Source: Pseudomonadota bacterium (GTDB lineage: Bacteria > Pseudomonadota > Gammaproteobacteria > Burkholderiales > Burkholderiaceae_C). From it: a stretch of 37,757 nucleotides of DNA. The position numbers were made by a program, and so were the translations under genes. Under the pieces are notes generated by a model that worked only from the letters and a program-made list of their open reading frames with translations, was not told the DNA's origin and ran no database searches. Positions within the stretch are counted from its first letter, which is position 1, and each line of letters starts with the position of its first letter. The DNA lies in contig JAJZAQ010000025.1 in assembly GCA_021799355.1 (NCBI GenBank), forward strand, positions 1 to 37,757, read 5' to 3'. This document shows, one piece after another, positions 8,437 to 16,947 of this stretch.

Positions 8437-11400
8437 GGCACCGTGGCGCTTGTGGCAGCCTGGGCGGTGGCGAGGTTCCCTTCGGTTCGCGCCGCCTTGT
8501 GCGCCCGGTACTCCTCGATCGACAAGCAGCGCAGCTGCGAGTCGCGGCCGCCCTCGTTGTGCACAAAACCCACGCTGCAGACGAAGGGCTCGATGATGGG
8601 GATTTTTTGCAGCGGCGTGACGATCAACAGCTGCAGATTGAGCTGCTGGAACAGTCGCAAGCCATACTGCGCCGACTCGTCCGATCCGCGGCCAAAAGCC
8701 TCGTCGATGACGACAAAACGGAAACTGCGCGAACGCACCGCTCCCCACTCCAGCCCGAATTGGTAGGCCAGGCTTGCGGCCAGCACGGTGTAAGCCAGCT
8801 TTTCTTTCTGGCCACCCGATTTGCCGCCCGAGTCCGAGTAGTGTTCATGCTCGGCGCCGTCGGCGCGCCAGCGTTCGCTCGCGGAAAACAAAAACCCGTT
8901 GCGCACATCGGTGACCTTGGCCGTCCAGCGCCGGTCGACTTCGGCCAGCCCTTCACGCCCGCGAAAGCGGTCGATGATGGCCTTGACTTGCAGGAACTTG
9001 GCTTCCGAATAGGGTTCATCTCCGGACCCCGTCAGCGCGCCCTCGGTACACGCGCGCAAGTCACGCAAAAAGTCGCGGATTTCGGCATCGGGGTTTGGCT
9101 GCGCCATCAGGCGGATGAACCGGCCGGGGTTGTAGTCGATGGCTTCGAGCGAGCGGTTGATGACGTCGATGCGCTCTTTGATGATCTCGCGCTCGCGCGC
9201 GAGCTGGGCGTTGAAGTTGGCGATTTCGTTGATGGTGTTGACGTTGAGCAGCTCCTTGAAGCGCGCCTCGAATCGTGGCAGGTCGTCGCGCTTGATGCCA
9301 TCGAGAATCCGCGCGTACTCCGGTAGCGCCGCAAGCGCAACGTCGATGTCGACGGTCTCGGCCTTGAACTCTTCCTTGAAGCCGCGCATGGCGTTGACGA
9401 TGCGCTCGGCCAGCCGCGCCAGCTTCTTGTCCTCGGCATCGATGCGCTGCTGCAACCATTGGCGCAGGTCCTGCTCGCGGTTGTCGCAAGACTCGACCGT
9501 CAGCTGATGCTCGCCCAGCGCCTGCAAGCGCCAGCCATCCAGGCGCTCGATCTGCGCATCGCTCAGCGGCGCAGCGTTCCAGGCGCTTGCGGCCTGTTCG
9601 CGCAGCGCCTGCGCCGTCTCCCGTTTGCCCTTGACCTCGCCGCGCTTGCCCAAAGCATCCGACCGCTTGGCTTCCACTTCGTCCAACCGTTGCTGCGCGG
9701 CCTTGAGCTGGCGCCCCAGCTCTTGCAGCGCGTCGGAGGTGGCTTGCAGCCGTGCGTGCTCCTCGCTGAGTTCGGCAATGCGCCGGGCCGGGCTCATCCA
9801 GTCGATGTCGGCAAAGCGGGTGAATTCCTCCAGCTTGCTGAGGGCATCCAGCCGGCTGCGCAGTTCATCGCGCGCCTGTTGCATCTCCGCGATGCGCTGC
9901 GCCTGTGCGGCCAGCTGCTGTTCCAGGCGCTGGCGTTGATCGCGCAGTACCCGCAGCTTGTCGGCATTGCTCCAGCCGAGCACATAGCGGCTGCGGTCGG
10001 CGATGGCGTAACGGTCGTCCTTCTCATGGCGACCGCTCGGTTCCTTGATTTGCCCGGTACAGGTGATGGCGCGCACCTCGCGGCGGAACTGCTCGCGACT
10101 CGTACAGCAGGCAAAGTCAAAGCGGCTTCTGAGCTCCTGCTCCAGCCACTCGCGATACGGCGAATCGGGCTTGACGACCAGCTTGTTCACCAGCGACTGC
10201 GGATGCAGCGCCGCACCCGGCGATGGCTTCCTCGGCCGCACATGGAAGTACACGAGGCGGGCATTGAGGTGCTGGCGGTCCACCCAGTCCGCCACGGCGG
10301 GGTAGTGCGCCTCGGGTACCAACAACGACAGACCGAACCCGCGCAGCAGACGCTCGGCGGCACCCTCCCAGTCGCGCTGCTCGTCGCGCACCTGGATGAG
10401 CTCGCCTGCGAAAGGCAGCTCGTCTTCAGAGATCGCGAGGTCCGCGCACAGCGCGTCGCGTATACGAACCTGGGCGGCGTCGATGTTGCTCTTGCGCCGC
10501 GCCAGACTTGCGATTTCTTCCGACAAGGCGGCGTGCGCTTCACGGCCTTTGCGAAAGGCAAAGTCTTGTTCGCGCTCGCGGTTGTCGAGGTCGGCGATGC
10601 GCTGGCGCAAACTTTCGGCGTGCTGGCTGATGCCGTGCTGTTGGGCGAGAAAGCCCGTTTCATCCTCGGGGGCAGTCAACTCCACGCGGGCAAGCAGCGC
10701 CTGGAAGCGGTCAGCTTTCTGCCGGCGCGACGCTTTCTCCAGCTCCAGCCGGCGAATCTCCGCCGCCAGCTCCTCCAGGCGGTCGCCGCCGTTGTCGCGC
10801 AAAGCGCGCTCCAGTCGGCCGACTTCAACGCGCTCGGCCTCGCGCTGCGCGTCCAGCCGGTCGATCTGCGCCTCGATCCGGGCGGCATCTTCGGCCAGCA
10901 AGCCGAGGCGGCGGTCCAGCAGCTCGCCTTTGAGCCGGGCGAAGTACGGCCGAAGCTGGTCGCGCGCATCTCGCCAGGCTTGAATCTCTGCCGCAAGCTG
11001 CTGATGCCGCATGCCGTCATCGACCAGCGGCGTGAGTAAATCCACCTGCCGCTTGGCCTTGACCACGGCTTGGTGCGCGCGGTCCAGGTCGTCGAAATGG
11101 CGGATCAGGGCGTCGATGCGGCTGCCCACATCGAAGGGTTCGAGCATGTGGCTGCGCACGAAGTCGGTGAGGTTGCCCACTGACTTCATCGACACCGTCT
11201 GGTGGAACAGCTCCAGGGCCTGCTCGTGCTCGATGCCCAAGCGCCGGCGAAACCAGGCCCCATACGGCGGGAAGCTGTCGAATAGTTCGCAGCCCGCGTC
11301 CCGCAACTTTTTGCGCAGCGCGGTGATGTCGCCGCCGTTGACCCGGAAGTCCCCGGCGATGGCCATCGCCCGCTCGGCCGCCACGAACAGGCGCGCGGGT

Positions 11401-11858
11401 TGGCCCTGCGGGTCCTTGAGCCAAAACACCTGCGCCAGCGTCACGGCTTGGTCGTATCCCTCGTTGCGGAACACGCCGAGGATGACCGAGTAGCTCGACG
11501 CATCGCGCAGCGCCACGGGTTTGCTGCTGCCAGTGGCTTCGTTGCGCTCGCTTTTGTAGTGGCCCAGCACGTAAGAGCGCAACGAGCGCTCGCGGGCATC
11601 GGCGCCTGCGGCCTTGTTGTACGCCACGCGATGCGCCGGCACGAGCAGGGTCGTGATCGCATCGACCAGCGTGGACTTGCCCGAGCCGATGTCGCCGGTG
11701 AGCAGGCCATTGCGCCCGGCAAGGGTGAGACGCCACACGCGCTTGTCGAAGGTGCCCCAGTTGAGCACTTCCAAGCGATCGAGGCGAAAGCCGACCCGGC
11801 TGTCGTCCGCCACGAAGTCCAGGCTCAAGGTGTCCGATTCCCTTGCTGCGCTAAGCAT
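8433..11858 (-). CDS. jetC: Wadjet subunit JetC, SMC-like ATPase (MukB/SbcC-like)
   Basis: 1141 residues from the ATG at 11858, preceded by an excellent AAGGAGG site 6 nt away. A GTG at 11879 would add seven residues. It is the motor of the Wadjet complex: a head-coiled coil-hinge ATPase that extrudes DNA loops. Walker [10 protein letters not shown] is at 55-63, two long charged coiled coils flank a central region (about 420-600) that should include the hinge, and the ABC signature ([11 protein letters not shown]) lies near 1008. Walker B (FVVIDEAFG) is near 1047. Its size and the SGG.SGGQ form fit the JetC/MksB group rather than canonical Smc. It overlaps jetB by 8 nt and jetD by 4 nt. Confidence 0.94.
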   Translation of the reverse strand: MLSAARESDTLSLDFVADDSRVGFRLDRLEVLNWGTFDKRVWRLTLAGRNGLLTGDIGSGKSTLVDAITTLLVPAHRVAYNKAAGADARERSLRSYVLGHYKSERNEATGSSKPVALRDASSYSVILGVFRNEGYDQAVTLAQVFWLKDPQGQPARLFVAAERAMAIAGDFRVNGGDITALRKKLRDAGCELFDSFPPYGAWFRRRLGIEHEQALELFHQTVSMKSVGNLTDFVRSHMLEPFDVGSRIDALIRHFDDLDRAHQAVVKAKRQVDLLTPLVDDGMRHQQLAAEIQAWRDARDQLRPYFARLKGELLDRRLGLLAEDAARIEAQIDRLDAQREAERVEVGRLERALRDNGGDRLEELAAEIRRLELEKASRRQKADRFQALLARVELTAPEDETGFLAQQHGISQHAESLRQRIADLDNREREQDFAFRKGREAHAALSEEIASLARRKSNIDAAQVRIRDALCADLAISEDELPFAGELIQVRDEQRDWEGAAERLLRGFGLSLLVPEAHYPAVADWVDRQHLNARLVYFHVRPRKPSPGAALHPQSLVNKLVVKPDSPYREWLEQELRSRFDFACCTSREQFRREVRAITCTGQIKEPSGRHEKDDRYAIADRSRYVLGWSNADKLRVLRDQRQRLEQQLAAQAQRIAEMQQARDELRSRLDALSKLEEFTRFADIDWMSPARRIAELSEEHARLQATSDALQELGRQLKAAQQRLDEVEAKRSDALGKRGEVKGKRETAQALREQAASAWNAAPLSDAQIERLDGWRLQALGEHQLTVESCDNREQDLRQWLQQRIDAEDKKLARLAERIVNAMRGFKEEFKAETVDIDVALAALPEYARILDGIKRDDLPRFEARFKELLNVNTINEIANFNAQLAREREIIKERIDVINRSLEAIDYNPGRFIRLMAQPNPDAEIRDFLRDLRACTEGALTGSGDEPYSEAKFLQVKAIIDRFRGREGLAEVDRRWTAKVTDVRNGFLFSASERWRADGAEHEHYSDSGGKSGGQKEKLAYTVLAASLAYQFGLEWGAVRSRSFRFVVIDEAFGRGSDESAQYGLRLFQQLNLQLLIVTPLQKIPIIEPFVCSVGFVHNEGGRDSQLRCLSIEEYRAHKAARTEGNLATAQAATSATVP

Positions 11859-12567
11859 CGCTGGCCTCCTTGTCGACACCGTCCGACGCTGCCGTGCGGT
11901 AGACCTCTAGCCGCGCGTCGAAGTCGGCCAGCCATTGCGCGTCGACAAACGCTTTCAGAATGCGCCGCACCTCAAAGTGGCCGCGGTCCTGCGCGCTGCC
12001 GACCGCGGGCTTCAAGCGGCGCAAGAAACCCAGATCGACCACTTTGGCGATGGTCGCGTCCACCTGGTCGATCAGCCGCACCTCGTTCGGGCCATCGGGC
12101 AGAAACACCCGCATCAGCTCGGCGATGTCGTCGCGCGAGAGCACCAGCCGTGTCTCGCCACCGCCCGCATCGAATTCAGCCAGCCGCTTGCGCAAAAGCG
12201 CCAGCATCAAGCTGACCGGGTACGACAGCGGCCGGCGCGGGATCAGCCGTGGCAGGCGTGGTGCCCTTTCGGCCTCGTCTGCGTCCGGGCGGCTTTTTAG
12301 GAAGGCGTAGCCCTCGGCCTCGTCCAACACGAGGTCCAGCAGCAGCACGGCGGCTTGCTCGTGCACCCGCGCTTGTAAGCGCATGAGGCTCTCCCACAGG
12401 CGCTCGTCGTCGTCACGGTAGAGCACACCCTTGAGCAGGTGCACCATCAGTTGCGACAGTTCGGGCACTGCCGGCGCTGCGCTTGCCGCCTTCTGGTCGC
12501 TATCGTTCTCGTATCCGTCGAGCGCGTCGTCCATTTCGCTTTCCCCCCGACCGTCCGATCCAATCAC
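11851..12567 (-). CDS. jetB: Wadjet subunit JetB (DUF4194), MukE-like
   Basis: 238 residues from a GTG at 12567 that overlaps the jetA stop (GTGA). An ATG at 12534 with a G-rich stretch upstream would give 227 residues. The DUF4194 core starts after an acidic N-terminus of about 35 residues. JetB is the kite-type winged-helix subunit that bridges the JetC heads with JetA (family knowledge). The body has winged-helix character, including [17 protein letters not shown] near 115-131. Position and overlap between jetA and jetC support the call more strongly than motifs do. Confidence 0.9.
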   Translation of the reverse strand: MIGSDGRGESEMDDALDGYENDSDQKAASAAPAVPELSQLMVHLLKGVLYRDDDERLWESLMRLQARVHEQAAVLLLDLVLDEAEGYAFLKSRPDADEAERAPRLPRLIPRRPLSYPVSLMLALLRKRLAEFDAGGGETRLVLSRDDIAELMRVFLPDGPNEVRLIDQVDATIAKVVDLGFLRRLKPAVGSAQDRGHFEVRRILKAFVDAQWLADFDARLEVYRTAASDGVDKEASDA

Positions 12568-14042
12568 CGGGTGAAAATCACGCGCGGCATGCGTGCCGCG
12601 CGCACCACCGCCTCACCGGTAGCGCTCTTGGCCTGCCAGTGGATGGTTTCTTGCGTGGAGTCATCCACTAGGACGCGCAGGCCCTCCAGGCCGTCACCAC
12701 TGAATCCGGCATGGGCCAGCTCCAAATAGCCCACCAGTTCAGCCAAACCGTGTTGCAGCGGCTCGGCTTCCACCAGCTCGCGCAGCGTGACCTGCGCCTT
12801 GTCGCGCAGCGCGCGCTGCACGGCGGCCCGCAGCCGCGCCTTGTCCACCACGATCTGCTCGAACAGTCGCGTGGTGTCGATGTCGTCTTCGCCGGCCTCG
12901 AGCGCCAGCTCCGCCAAACGCGGTTTCACGCGCGGAGTAAACAAGGGCCGCTCCAGCGGCAATTCGATATCCGCGCCCGTGGCGTCGATGTGCATCACCG
13001 TGCCGGCAGGCGCGGCATCGCGTAGCGCCAGGGCCTTGCTCTCGATGCCATGCAGCAGGTCCAGGATGCGGCGGTTTTCAACAAAGGCCCGGTCGTCGAG
13101 GAAGCGGCGCAACTGCTGCGACAGCATCGCCACGGTGCGCTGGGTGTGCTCGCCGGCTTCCAGCCAGTCATGGTGCACTCGGCGAAGACGCGGATCGGGC
13201 GACAGCTGAGCCACGGCAGGAAGTGCAAGCACCCGATTCAACCGCTCGGTGAGCGCCTCCTGCCTTTGCGCGGACATGAGAAAGTCCCAGAACGCGCGGA
13301 AGCTCCGCCCCTGGTCCGAGTCGCCGATGGCATCGCGCTCTCCCATGATCTCGTCCAACAGCGCCCCCTTGCTGCCCTCCCACAACGCGATTTTCTCGCG
13401 CACCTTGCGGTCGAGCTGGCGAAAGTTATGCTCGACTTCGCGGAAATCGGCCAAGAGCTCGCGTGCCAGCTGCTGGAACTGCTGAAAGCGGTCTTTGACC
13501 GCCGTATCGTCCAACAGCGGCACCTCACCGGCGAGCACCCGGGCGATTTCGGCGTCCAGGTCATCACGCTTTTTGCGCAGATCGGCCACCCGCTTGATCG
13601 GATCATCCTCGGTGCCGGCGCAAATTTGCTCTAGCAGCGTAAACAGCGTCAGCAGTCTCGATTCGGTGCCGACAAAGGAACGCTCCGTCAGCGACGCCAG
13701 CCACGCGATGGCCTTCTCGGTGGCTGGTGTCAAGTCGAACTGCGCCTCGTCGGTGCCGGGTTTGTAGAACTTGCGCAGCCAGCCCTTGTCGGGCGCGGCC
13801 CAGCCGGTCAGGTAATCGCGCGCGTCCTTGGGGAAGGCCTCGGGCCCCAACTGCTCGCGCAGGGCAAAAAGCTCGTCCTCCAGCGCTTCCGCCAAATCTG
13901 CCTCGCTCATCACGCGCACGTTCGGGGCCACAAACACCCGATGTAGGAAGCTCGCCACCAGCGGCGCATGATCCGAGCACAGCAAGCGCCAAGCAGGGTG
14001 ACGGTCGCGCATGGCGCTGAGGGTGGCGAAGTCGATAGACAC
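12564..14042 (-). CDS. jetA: Wadjet subunit JetA (DUF3375), kleisin/MukF-like
   Basis: 492 residues from a GTG at 14042. The N-terminus (DFATLSAMRDRHPAWRLL) fits DUF3375 proteins, which supports this start over the later ATG at 14012. JetA acts as the kleisin that links the JetC heads. The N-terminal third looks winged-helix-like. A charged helical middle (about 155-260) resembles the MukF coiled coil, and the C-terminal part ends in a beta-rich domain. It is the first gene of the operon. A GATAAT hexamer (14058-14053 on the minus strand) lies 10 nt before the GTG, so the mRNA might be nearly leaderless. No good ribosome site is seen. Confidence 0.92.
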   Translation of the reverse strand: MSIDFATLSAMRDRHPAWRLLCSDHAPLVASFLHRVFVAPNVRVMSEADLAEALEDELFALREQLGPEAFPKDARDYLTGWAAPDKGWLRKFYKPGTDEAQFDLTPATEKAIAWLASLTERSFVGTESRLLTLFTLLEQICAGTEDDPIKRVADLRKKRDDLDAEIARVLAGEVPLLDDTAVKDRFQQFQQLARELLADFREVEHNFRQLDRKVREKIALWEGSKGALLDEIMGERDAIGDSDQGRSFRAFWDFLMSAQRQEALTERLNRVLALPAVAQLSPDPRLRRVHHDWLEAGEHTQRTVAMLSQQLRRFLDDRAFVENRRILDLLHGIESKALALRDAAPAGTVMHIDATGADIELPLERPLFTPRVKPRLAELALEAGEDDIDTTRLFEQIVVDKARLRAAVQRALRDKAQVTLRELVEAEPLQHGLAELVGYLELAHAGFSGDGLEGLRVLVDDSTQETIHWQAKSATGEAVVRAARMPRVIFTR

Positions 14043-14173
14043 CGGTCAGATCATTATCGAAGGTGGTTGTGCAGAATGGCCTGCTTGCGCGCTGCCGCGC
14101 TGTCGGTCGCTGCTTGGGGTCCTCCTGTAGCGTAAAAGACCTGAACCACGCGTGGTGGGGGACAAACGCCAGA

Positions 14174-14202
14174 AGGAAAAGGCCCGGAGACTTTCGGGGC
14201 CT
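14174..14202 (-). terminator. Intrinsic terminator between ssrA and jetA
   Basis: On the minus strand AGGCCC and GGGCCT flank an 11-13-nt loop and are followed by TTTTCC. It would stop transcripts coming from ssrA or the long operon before they reach jetA, isolating the Wadjet operon. It lies about 185 nt after the mature ssrA 3' end. Confidence 0.65.
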
Positions 14203-14226
14203 GGGGGATTGGACAGGTGAGATGCG

Positions 14227-14265
14227 ATGCCAGTAACTCCTTTTGAAAATTACCGTTACTGGCAT
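14227..14265. repeat. Perfect 11-bp inverted repeat
   Basis: ATGCCAGTAAC (14227-14237) and GTTACTGGCAT (14255-14265) are exact complements around a 17-nt AT-rich spacer. No T-run follows, so it is not a standard terminator. It could be an operator, a recombinase or integrase site, or the trace of a mobile element. Confidence 0.55.
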
Positions 14266-14386
14266 GTTGCTGGTACAAACACTGAAAGCGCAGGAAACAA
14301 CAGAAAAGTCGGGAAACGCGCTTCGTGCTATGCACATGATTTATCTGTGTTTTTCGTGCATCGGGAAAACGCGAGAAACAGGCAGG

Positions 14387-14746
14387 TGGTGGAGCCGGGG
14401 GGAATTGAACCCCCGTCCGCGAATCCTCTGCAGCAGGATCTACATGCTTAGTGGCGCCTTTTGGGTTTAACCCCGACGACGCGGGCGGACGCGCTTCGTC
14501 TGGGGCGATCCACTGGATTTAAAACCCGGCCGTGTGGCACAACCGGATTCGAGCCAATGTGCATGACCTCGCAGGTGTTGCCACCCCGGCCCATCGGCCA
14601 GCCGTTGCGAGGCTCGCCGGGTTTAAGCGGCGAGAGCGAAACGTTCGTCGTTCGCAGTTACTTTGTTTCCAGTGGTTTATCGAGCGTACTGGGGCTCGGC
14701 ATGCACCTGTCTGCTTTGCTATCCACGTCGAAACCGGGTCGGCCCC
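14387..14746 (-). ncRNA. ssrA: Transfer-messenger RNA
   Basis: 360 nt. The 5' end GGGGCCG (14746-14740) pairs with CGGCTCC near the 3' end to form a 7-bp acceptor stem. The encoded ACCA ends at 14387, and the T-arm GGGGGTTCAATTCCCCC is present. The tag reading frame (14655-14623) starts at the resume codon GCG and encodes ANDERFALAA followed by TAA, the typical betaproteobacterial degradation tag. tmRNA with SmpB rescues stalled ribosomes and marks the unfinished protein. It is a single one-piece gene. Its 3' end faces the Wadjet cassette. Confidence 0.97.
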
Positions 14747-14758
14747 TTGGATGAACGC

Positions 14759-14764
14759 ATTGTA
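14759..14764 (-). promoter_or_regulatory. ssrA: Candidate -10 box of ssrA
   Basis: TACAAT on the minus strand ends 12 nt before the mature 5' end. The best -35 (CTGCGA, 16 nt upstream) is weak. RNase P would trim the short 5' extra. The box lies in the 46-nt gap after gph. Confidence 0.4.
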
Positions 14765-14792
14765 TGCCTGAAGGGCAGCATCGCAGCGGTGC

Positions 14793-15461
14793 TCAAGAAA
14801 TGTAGCCGAGTTCGAGGAATTCAAGTGGGGAGGAGATGACGGCGTCTGCGCCCCAGCTCAGGGGTTCGGAGTGGCCGCAGTAGCCGTAGGCGGCAGCCAC
14901 GGCGTGCATGCCGGCTGCGCGGGCGGCCTGTACGTCGCGCAGATCGTCACCGATGTAAACACAGTCGGTGGCAGCAACGCCGAGTTGCCCGGCTGCGTGG
15001 AGCAGCGGATCGGGAGCGGGTTTGGGTCGTGGGGTGGAATCGCCGCTGACGATGCACTGGGGCGGGTGTGGCCACGGCAGCCGGCTGACGAGCGCATCCG
15101 TGTAGAGGCTGAGCTTGTTGGTGACGATCCCCCAGGGCAGACCGCTGGCGTGCAGCCGCCGAATGAGCGTGGCAACACCGTCGAACAGGGTAGTGTGGAC
15201 GTGAATCGCCGCAAGGTAGTAGGCCAGGAACTGGTCTTTGCACGCCGCGTAGCCGGGGTCGTCGGGGGTGAGGCTCATGCCGACGGCGAGCAGGCCACGG
15301 GCGCCGTGCGAGGCCATCGGACGCAAGGTGCTCAGCGGCAACGCGGGCAGGGCATGATCGGCGCGCACCCGGTTGAGCGCTGCGGCCAGATCGGGGGCGG
15401 TATCGGCCAACGTGCCGTCGAGGTCGAACAGGCAGGCGCGGATGCGGGAGACGGGCGGCAT
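14793..15461 (-). CDS. gph: Phosphoglycolate phosphatase (HAD family)
   Basis: 222 residues. It hydrolyses 2-phosphoglycolate to glycolate in the cytosol, removing a product of DNA 3'-phosphoglycolate repair or of Rubisco oxygenation. HAD motif I is FDLDGTLADT with nucleophile D13 and acid D15. Motif II is IVTNK, the motif III lysine is in PRPKPAPDPL, and motif IV is YIGDDLRD. A helical cap lies between. It follows ubiG with a 1-nt overlap (TGATG), an arrangement common in proteobacteria. It is the last gene of the long run and has no terminator before ssrA. Confidence 0.93.
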   Translation of the reverse strand: MPPVSRIRACLFDLDGTLADTAPDLAAALNRVRADHALPALPLSTLRPMASHGARGLLAVGMSLTPDDPGYAACKDQFLAYYLAAIHVHTTLFDGVATLIRRLHASGLPWGIVTNKLSLYTDALVSRLPWPHPPQCIVSGDSTPRPKPAPDPLLHAAGQLGVAATDCVYIGDDLRDVQAARAAGMHAVAAAYGYCGHSEPLSWGADAVISSPLEFLELGYIS

Positions 15462-16174
15462 CAGCGGATGTGGCGCAGCGCCAGGAGGTAGTTGACGCTG
15501 GCGTCATCCGTCAGGCGGAAGCGCTGGGTCAATGGGTTGTATTCCACACCGGCGAGGTCGACCGCTTCCAGGCCACAGTCGCGCGCCATGGCGCATAGCG
15601 CTGACGGCTGCAGGAACTTGGCGTAGTCGTGCGTGCCCTTGGGCAGCAGGCGCAGCAGGTATTCCGCGCCGACGATGGCCAGGAGATACGCCTTGAGGTT
15701 GCGGTTGATGGTGGAGACGAACAGCCAGCCGTCCGGGCGCAGCATCCTTGCCGCGGCACGGATGATCGACGCCGGTTCGGGGACGTGTTCGAGCATTTCC
15801 ATGCAGGTGATGACGTCGAAAGCAGCCGGAGTTTCACGCGCCAGACGTTCTGCGCTGACCAGCCGGTAGTCGATGTCCAGATGCGAGTCCAGCGCGTGCA
15901 GCCGGGCCACCTGCAGCGAGGCGTCGGCCAGATCGATGCCGGTGACGCGTGCACCGGCCTTGGCCATTGCCTCGGCGAGAATGCCGCCACCGCAGCCGAT
16001 GTCCAGCACCGCCTTGTCCTGCAGATCGACGTGGCTGCGTATCCACTGCAGGCGGTGCGGGTTGATCTGGTGCAGGGTGCGGAACTCACCCTGTTCGTCC
16101 CACCAGTTATGCGCCAGGGCGCTGAATTTGTCGATTTCCGCCGGTTCGACGTTGGCGTGTTCTGCGGTTGTCAT
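15461..16174 (-). CDS. ubiG: Ubiquinone biosynthesis O-methyltransferase
   Basis: 237 residues from the ATG at 16174. A GTG at 16189 overlaps the upstream stop and would add five residues. UbiG carries out both O-methylations of ubiquinone synthesis using S-adenosylmethionine. The N-terminal family motif (EIDKFSALAHNWWDEQGEF) is clear, and the SAM-binding LDIGCGGG is at 57-64 with the acidic GIDLA at 79-83. Its place at the tail of a polysaccharide operon probably reflects cluster insertion ahead of an ancestral ubiG-gph pair (inference). Confidence 0.96.
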   Translation of the reverse strand: MTTAEHANVEPAEIDKFSALAHNWWDEQGEFRTLHQINPHRLQWIRSHVDLQDKAVLDIGCGGGILAEAMAKAGARVTGIDLADASLQVARLHALDSHLDIDYRLVSAERLARETPAAFDVITCMEMLEHVPEPASIIRAAARMLRPDGWLFVSTINRNLKAYLLAIVGAEYLLRLLPKGTHDYAKFLQPSALCAMARDCGLEAVDLAGVEYNPLTQRFRLTDDASVNYLLALRHIR

Positions 16175-16188
16175 GGTGTGGATTTGCA

Positions 16189-16947
16189 CTATTGAAACTT
16201 CACCAGCCTGTAGTAGACCATTCCCAGCAGCTCATGGACCACGCGTGTGGATTTTTCCAGCGCGCTGATCTGCGGTGTGAGCATCTCCAGCGGCTGCAGC
16301 GGCAGCGCCTCGTAGTCCACCGGCCAGGCGCACATCCGCAGTCCCTCGTGGGCGAACGCCAGTTGTGCCCGTGGCATGTGGTCTGCCGAGGTGATGAGGT
16401 AGCGTCTGTCCGGCGGGAACTGCAGGACGAGCGGACGCACATTCTGTGCCGTCTGGAAGGTGGTGCGCGACTGGCGGTCGATGTCGATGCGGTCGGCGGC
16501 AAGCCCCATGCTGCGGGCCAGCCCGGCCATGAGATCGGCCTCGCGCACCGCGTGGCCCCAGCCGCCGGAAATCAGCAGGGTGGCGTGCGGCGTTTGTTTG
16601 GCCAGCTGCACGGCGGCGATCAGCCGCCGCAGGCTGGCGGCCTGCAACGCGGGGTAGTCGTGCGGGTCGTGCGGATTGCCGTTGATCCCGCCGGCGAGCA
16701 CGACGAGCAAACTGCCAGACGGCGGCGGGGGGCAGACTTTGTCGCGCGTGGCCTGGTGTTCGAGCGCGCCGAGCAGGGCATTGGCCACCAGCGGCGTGCT
16801 GCTGACGACGAACAGTGCCGTCAAGGCGTAAGTGAACCAGCGCAGGCCCGCGCGGCAGCGCTGCAGGCTGACGAGCACGCACAGCACGACCAGCCCGCAG
16901 GCGGTCAGGCCGACGGGAGACAGCAGCAATTCGAGCGAAAGTTTCAA
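16189..16947 (-). CDS. DUF218 (YdcF/ElyC-like) membrane protein
   Basis: 252 residues. Two hydrophobic segments near the N-terminus (about 5-27 and 36-58) precede a DUF218 domain with LVVLAGGING near 80, ISGGWG near 125, and RTTFQTAQN near 160. The family includes E. coli ElyC and SanA/YdcF, linked to envelope or undecaprenyl-phosphate metabolism; the biochemical activity is not settled. Its location after the second GT4 (4-nt overlap) suggests a role in lipid-carrier or envelope handling for the polysaccharide. That is inference. Confidence 0.85.
   Translation of the reverse strand: MKLSLELLLSPVGLTACGLVVLCVLVSLQRCRAGLRWFTYALTALFVVSSTPLVANALLGALEHQATRDKVCPPPPSGSLLVVLAGGINGNPHDPHDYPALQAASLRRLIAAVQLAKQTPHATLLISGGWGHAVREADLMAGLARSMGLAADRIDIDRQSRTTFQTAQNVRPLVLQFPPDRRYLITSADHMPRAQLAFAHEGLRMCAWPVDYEALPLQPLEMLTPQISALEKSTRVVHELLGMVYYRLVKFQ

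Larger units (their letters stand above)
14043..14386. other. AT-rich stretch between the ssrA 3' end and jetA
   Basis: 344 bases with no supportable gene, noticeably less GC-rich than the surroundings at about 14240-14380. It contains a minus-strand terminator (14174-14202), a perfect 11-bp inverted repeat (14227-14265), two similar CGGGAAA(A)CGCG segments (near 14311 and 14362), and the presumed jet promoter close to jetA. It borders the 3' end of ssrA, a usual integration point of genomic islands. No full copy of the ssrA 3' end was found on the aceA side of the cassette. Confidence 0.6.

Noticed and set aside
9459-11039. Plus-strand open frame of 526 codons inside jetC
   Set aside because: Antisense shadow of the JetC coiled-coil region; no motif, no ribosome site.
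13603-14337. Minus-strand frame of 244 codons crossing the jetA start and the spacer
   Set aside because: It runs through a terminator and the 11-bp repeat, and its second half is a shifted frame of jetA. No family recognised.
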